Origin: Hofstenia miamia
Lineage: Eukaryota > Xenacoelomorpha > Acoela > Hofsteniidae
Direction of reading: 5' to 3'
Assembly: GCA_900660155.1 (NCBI GenBank)
Contig: CABFPE010000036.1
Coordinates: 1,238,561-1,275,198, forward strand
Length of the DNA stretch: 36,638 nt
Part shown: positions 32,714 through 36,638 of the stretch, piece by piece
Numbering within the stretch: the first letter of the stretch is position 1
Layout of the letters: each line of letters starts with the position of its first letter
The notes under the pieces: model-generated
What the model saw: only the letters and a program-made list of their open reading frames with translations
Databases searched by the model: none
Told to the model about the DNA's origin: nothing
Program-made: the position numbers and the translations under genes

Positions 32714-33319
32714 GACTTAAACCTCATAACTCCATTTAGGAATGTATCCAAACAGCAGAAAGAGAGAGTCGCCAGCTCCACCATCCCTCCGTCAAGTGAG
32801 AAGGAGGATGGAAAGTAGCGGAGACAATTGAGAAGCCTCTTCTAGGTGAGGTATCTACGCTTGTTGAGGCGCGTGATAGAAAGAGAGGACGCAGCAATGG
32901 TGCTGAGGAGAATCCGATTCCATGCAGGTGAAATGTAGCTCCCCGATTCGGAGAGGAGAAAGCCACCACGATGACGCCCTCAACATATTGCCCCTACATG
33001 GAGAGAAACGTATCCCCACTTGCGCGAGAGGAGCTGGCCACACACCCAACAAAAAACTGTAAACAATGATTACCTTTTAGGGAAATACAAATTGTAAGCG
33101 CCCTCCATTTAAGTGACTTGATAGCACCTTCGACCTCATCAGCTGGCACCTCCACTGTCAGATCGCAGAAGACTGAAGACAGAAGAAAGAAGATCTTGAA
33201 GGTTGGAGAGGAAACGTTACATCCATTCTACATAGCTACTTGAAAAGTATTATTATATACGCGACAACATATCAGAAGAGACTAAAAATCAACTCCGCAG
33301 AACCTACAACAGCAGAGAA
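32714..33319 (+). other. GC-richer non-coding link after integrase
   Basis: Purine-rich 'gtgagaaggaggatggaaag' near 32797 would suit a polypurine tract, followed by ~500 bp of GC-richer sequence with normal CpG and no long frame. If that is the tract, the 3' LTR should start near 32815; but no match to the region before the primer-binding site is visible, so either the two ends have diverged or the element continues through the next two frames. Confidence 0.35.
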
Positions 33320-34453
33320 ATGAACTGTTCAGTAGATATAATCCCCTTCGTAGTAGACACAGATCACTGCCCAAAAGTCAATACGATCATATGCTACGAT
33401 TCAAGAATGCTAGAGGGAGTCAGCCGCCTATATTAGCGTAGCACCATGCACACGTCCTTCGACGAAGATTTTAATATCTACAATCTTTGCCAGTTCTTGA
33501 ACAGTGGCAAAACGATAGACAGTTTTGAGTGCGTAAATATCAACTTCAGCAGCCTCCTAGTGATTTACTTCTTGCGAGTGCATGAGATCCACAACAACCT
33601 CATTATGGATCAAATTGAGATAGCTTACAGAATAGCAAAAGTAGAGGGAATTCGCCTCATGATGATCCTCAGAGAGGAGTATGAAGAGAGTGTGCCTGAA
33701 GCCATCAAAAACTGACACTTTCAAATGGAAAACTTCACAATCTTTTCTATAGCAAACTACCTCCCCCTCTCTCCCTACGCAATGAACCATATATCTATTA
33801 CCAAACTATTATACACTTATCTACTACTGTGCCAACAGGTGCCCTCACATCAACTGGCTGTTGACCAGAAACTAATCATTGACGCCCTACTACAGTCACA
33901 AACCTTAGAAGTAACCAATCCGCACACTCCATCAATGTATACTATCACAGACATGCGAGTCAGTTTCGCCTTCACACAGAACGAACAGACTCTTAGGGAA
34001 ATAAAAAACATCTGGGCCAACATCAAAGCCGATCTCAACCCCGAGTCTGATTGGCCCCAACTAGATATAGTAAGCCCATTCCACCACTATCACTCCTCCA
34101 TCAAACGAGTGCTCAGAGAGATCAAAGTTTTGTATGACACCCAAGACCATAAAAACTTTAAGGAGTGACTATTTGCGGAAAAGAACTTGCCAGACATTTA
34201 TGCTGGTGGCGCCATTTGGATACTCGCCATCTATCTCACCAAAGATCTCAAGTTACAAGTTCCCATGACTCACAAAAAGCGCGCGGCATTAGCAAAACTG
34301 ACAACTCACAAACTAACAGTCTGCCTGTTATCCTGGAAAGTCAAGAATTGGCTACTTTACAAATGTAATCCTCCCTCCTCACCAGGAAAGACGAAACGGC
34401 CAATGGACAAATTTGAAAAATATCATGTGCGACTGGTGGGGCGACCAGTGTAA
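33320..34453 (+). pseudogene. Unrecognised long reading frame A (~378 codons, broken)
   Basis: A single frame from ATG 33320 to TAA 34451-34453, interrupted by TAG (about 33434), TGA 33713-33715 and TGA 34166-34168, with no frameshift needed. Composition matches the gypsy pol upstream (higher G+C, CpG present) and not the AT-rich flanks, and the opposite-strand frames are short, so this is real decayed coding sequence. Predicted protein: mixed alpha-helical, charged, with one hydrophobic stretch 'IYAGGAIWILAIYL' near the last quarter; no signal peptide, zinc finger or catalytic motif seen. It does not look like a retroviral Env. Possible origins: an extra ORF of the gypsy element, or an endogenised RNA-virus structural gene such as a nucleoprotein. 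I cannot choose between them. Confidence 0.55.
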
Positions 34454-34461
34454 CTGGTAAG

Positions 34462-35754
34462 ATGTCTATCATTTTGATCAGTAACCGGTTAGGTATTTGT
34501 CCGTTGGGCATTAATATTTTCTCCGACATAGTGAAAAAATACATGTGGGGAGCTACAGCCGAAACAAAGCTTGCCATGTTTCATTCGGATAATGCCCCTA
34601 TGAGCACTAGGTGATTCATAGAATGAATACCTGGATCAACCCATCAATTCCTAGAGAGGATACAAAGGCACGACATCCCAATGAAAACCGAAGCCTTCTT
34701 CAAATCACATCAACTAAAGTATCCGGAGTGCGGATATGGACAATTCACCGAGTCCATTCGACAAGTCAACAAGGAGGGAAGAATTATTCCCATCACGATA
34801 TTTGATCAGGTGATGAGGACGCCTGAACAATTCTACAAGGAAGAGGAACTGCTAGCATCTTCTGCGATACAACTTTCACCAGAGGTACGCGATCTAATTG
34901 AGTGAGTGAACATGGAAAAGTTTGGTGGCCAAGTGCTCTCCCCCAAACTGACACCACAGTGGTCAATCAACAAAGACGAGCGAATACTTATGATCAAGCA
35001 CGACCCCAGTGAATTTGCGGAAGATCTCACGATCCAGGAGCGGATACTAGTTGACTGTCATGATAAAGACGTACTGTCAATCATGAAGTGGTGTCTTACT
35101 TAGATGTTCACAAAGGAAGAGCTGGTCATTCTACAGTCCCTGGGGCGACAAGTAGCTCTGGATGTAGAATGCACCACTGCTTGCGTCCGCATCTCTAGTA
35201 AACAGGTGGAAAACTTGCGACACAAAGGTTTGAGGAGCAAGTTCTGGGACACACTGAGAGGAGCGAGAATAAATTACCCAGTCACGATCGGAACTGCCAG
35301 TTTGGGAGCCACTGTAGGGTGCCAGGCGTTCGAGAAGAACATACGGACGTCAAACCTTTTGTGTATACCACCACCCACTGTCAAGACACCTCTCATTCAG
35401 CCCAAGTGGAAGGTACAAAAAAACAAGAGAAGGGTGGCCACTCATCTGCCTGATAAGCTTAATTTTGTTAACAGCAAGCAAGAAGCCATTCGGTTAAGCA
35501 GAACAGACAAGTACAAATCGGTGTGAGAAAAACTGGTAGCCGGAGGGAACCCCAAACGCATATTCATTGACGGGAAATTAAACATCAAAGACATTTTTAA
35601 CCAAGGTATGCCGGTGCATGTACAGCTGAGGAAGATACATGAAGAGATTTCGGCCATGCGGCCCCGAGTCCTGATTCTTTTTCAAACGGCAGGCAATCTC
35701 ATGTGGATTAACAACGTGGAGAATATAACCAGGTACTATGATGTTATCAAATGA
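34462..35754 (+). pseudogene. Unrecognised long reading frame B (~430 codons, broken)
   Basis: Starts at ATG 34462, 8 bases after frame A ends and in the -1 frame relative to A; the B frame is already open from 34417, so the two overlap by ~37 bases. It stays in one frame to 35752-35754 despite stops at 34612, 34624, 34903 (all TGA), 35101 (TAG) and 35524 (TGA), ending at a final TGA. The product would be charged and mostly soluble, with blocks such as 'FFKSHQLKYPECGYGQFTES', 'GRIIPITIFDQVM' and 'RPRVLILFQTAGNLMWINN'. No domain recognised. Shared orientation, composition and stop pattern with frame A suggest one transcription unit, possibly one polyprotein or two proteins of the same virus-like or retroelement source. 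Confidence 0.55.
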
Positions 35755-35785
35755 ATTGAAATCATCACAATGATCCGAGCCAATG

Positions 35786-35970
35786 GGTGCGTTCGCGATC
35801 GCAAACCGGCACAACTGAACAGTTGGCTTTCAGTTGTCAACGTATTCGCGATAGCATTCCGTTGTTCACCAACCTATTCGCGCATCGCACCGGTATTGCA
35901 CTTAGCGTCAACTGTAGCATTCGCGCAATCCACCGGTTTGCAAAATCAGTGTGCACGAAACGCCAACTGA
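35786..35970. repeat. CpG-rich short segment with inverted and direct motifs
   Basis: GGGTGCGTTCGCGAT at 35786 has an imperfect inverse at about 35877-35891 (ATTCGCGCATCGCACC). The word TTCGCG occurs four times, and ACCGG three times. It is the most CpG-dense part of the window and sits between frame B and AT-rich DNA. Ends of the form GGGTGCGTTCG are known from PIF/Harbinger-related MITEs, so a small non-autonomous element is a reasonable guess. Confidence 0.4.
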
Positions 35971-36349
35971 TTCACTTTATAGTTGGGTTTGGCTGAAATC
36001 AATTAAATTTTATAAAAAGTCAAAAATTGAAGAATTATTTGATATATGTAAATTTGTAACACCCCATCTATTTGCATAACCTTGAATAATTAGCTAAAGA
36101 AACAGAAAATTTCAATTTTAACGAGGGATTGGTATAATAATACATTTTTAGAAATATAAATATATCAATCTGTTATTTATCAAACATGATATTTTTGATA
36201 TTTCTGATATTTTAATACTACAGTAATACAGATGTTTGTAAAATTTGTATTTTATGAAACCTATTTATCAATATTTTTTCAAAGTAACTATAGATTTGAG
36301 TTTGGCTGCTGTATTTTTTGGTTAATATCATTGTTTTGTACTCCTCTAA
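35971..36349. other. Non-coding AT-rich DNA
   Basis: No recognisable feature; host-like AT-rich sequence. Confidence 0.5.
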
Positions 36350-36638
36350 CTAGACTTGTCAACGAGCCGAGCTTGAGCACAGTCTTTGATATACAACGAT
36401 CCCAAAACGAATCTATTTTAGGCAAAGCAAATGTACAGTTCTGCCTGTAAATTTGATTATCCAGATTCTTCTTATTTTTTCATTCAGTATGCCTTTCTTA
36501 TAATCATATTTAAGAAATGTTTATTAAATAATAGGAAGAGCTATGTAAAAAATACTTTGAGCCAAATATTTTTAAAAAATGTATTGAGCTAAAAGAAGCT
36601 TCATTCAAAGATTTTATGTAGCGAGCCGAACCGAGCTA
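36350..36638. mobile_element. Possible hAT-like element running off the window
   Basis: 'ctagacttgtcaacgagccg' at about 36350, followed by 'agcttgagc', resembles in layout the hAT end at 1724 read inward (TAG-AG-TTGACA-then GC-rich words). The last bases of the window, 'gcgagccgaaccgagct', repeat the same GAGCCGA word. The opposite end and any target duplication would lie beyond 36638. Confidence 0.25.

Noticed and set aside
32714..33319. 3' LTR of gypsy copy 1
   Set aside because: The position and a purine-rich tract fit, but I found no sequence match to the region before the primer-binding site, so an LTR cannot be claimed.
28478..35754. Reassigned UGA codon (variant genetic code) to explain the many TGA stops
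   Set aside because: Where family motifs fix the expected residue it is Arg, which fits CGA to TGA deamination. TAG, TAA and frameshifts are also present, and the GPCR frame is normal under the standard code.
33320..35754. Retroviral-type envelope gene
   Set aside because: No signal peptide, no fusion-type or membrane anchor pattern, and only one hydrophobic stretch in frame A.

Overview
This is a piece of a eukaryotic, almost certainly invertebrate animal, nuclear genome. It is AT-rich and full of broken transposable elements. The evidence is the mix of families: Tc1-like DNA transposons, a hAT miniature element, P-element-type and hAT-type transposase remnants, jockey/CR1-like LINE pieces, a Penelope-like element and two Ty3/gypsy elements, plus one intact single-exon seven-transmembrane receptor. 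The sequence does not identify the species. There are no operons, no bacterial signals and no recognisable RNA genes.

Layout. 1-255 is a minisatellite. 310-505 is a promoter-like block (CRE, two CCAAT boxes, TATA) with no gene behind it. 650-1110 is a LINE reverse-transcriptase fragment on the minus strand. 1420-1724 is a 305-bp hAT-type element with a perfect 8-bp target duplication. 1804-2280 holds two pieces of a Penelope-like element facing away from each other. 3112-4413 is a Tc1-like transposon flanked by TA. 4606-4840 is a fold-back repeat. 5116-6147 (minus) is the intact GPCR, the best host-gene candidate. 6396-7812 is the 3' part of a LINE ending in a (TAA)n tail. 9005-9861 is a diverged inverted duplication.

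From about 11272 to 23722 the sequence is a CpG desert: by eye I find only four CG dinucleotides in 12.4 kb, although CG is ordinary on both sides. The desert holds the end of a hAT-type transposase remnant, a decayed minus-strand Ty3/gypsy copy (about 12274-15087), a 690-bp direct duplication joined by one N (17202-18583, probably an assembly error), and a decayed P-element-type transposase (about 20400-22020).

From 24 kb onward CpG returns. 24903-26190 is a second Tc1-like element (DD35E spacing, first catalytic Asp lost). 27254 to about 32713 is a younger gypsy element of the same family as the decayed copy, with primer-binding site, gag, an apparent -1 frameshift heptamer (TTTAAAT) directly before the gag stop, then protease, reverse transcriptase, RNase H and integrase. 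Many of its internal stops are TGA where family motifs expect Arg, as CGA to TGA deamination would give. Downstream in the same orientation lie two unrecognised long reading frames (33320-34453 and 34462-35754), also broken mainly by TGA. They sit where an env gene could be but do not look like one, and are the most novel coding material here. The window ends with a short CpG-rich inverted-repeat segment and a possible second hAT-like end.

The gypsy pair gives an internal comparison: the copy inside the desert has TG or CA where the outside copy has CG, which suggests methylation-driven decay confined to one genomic domain.
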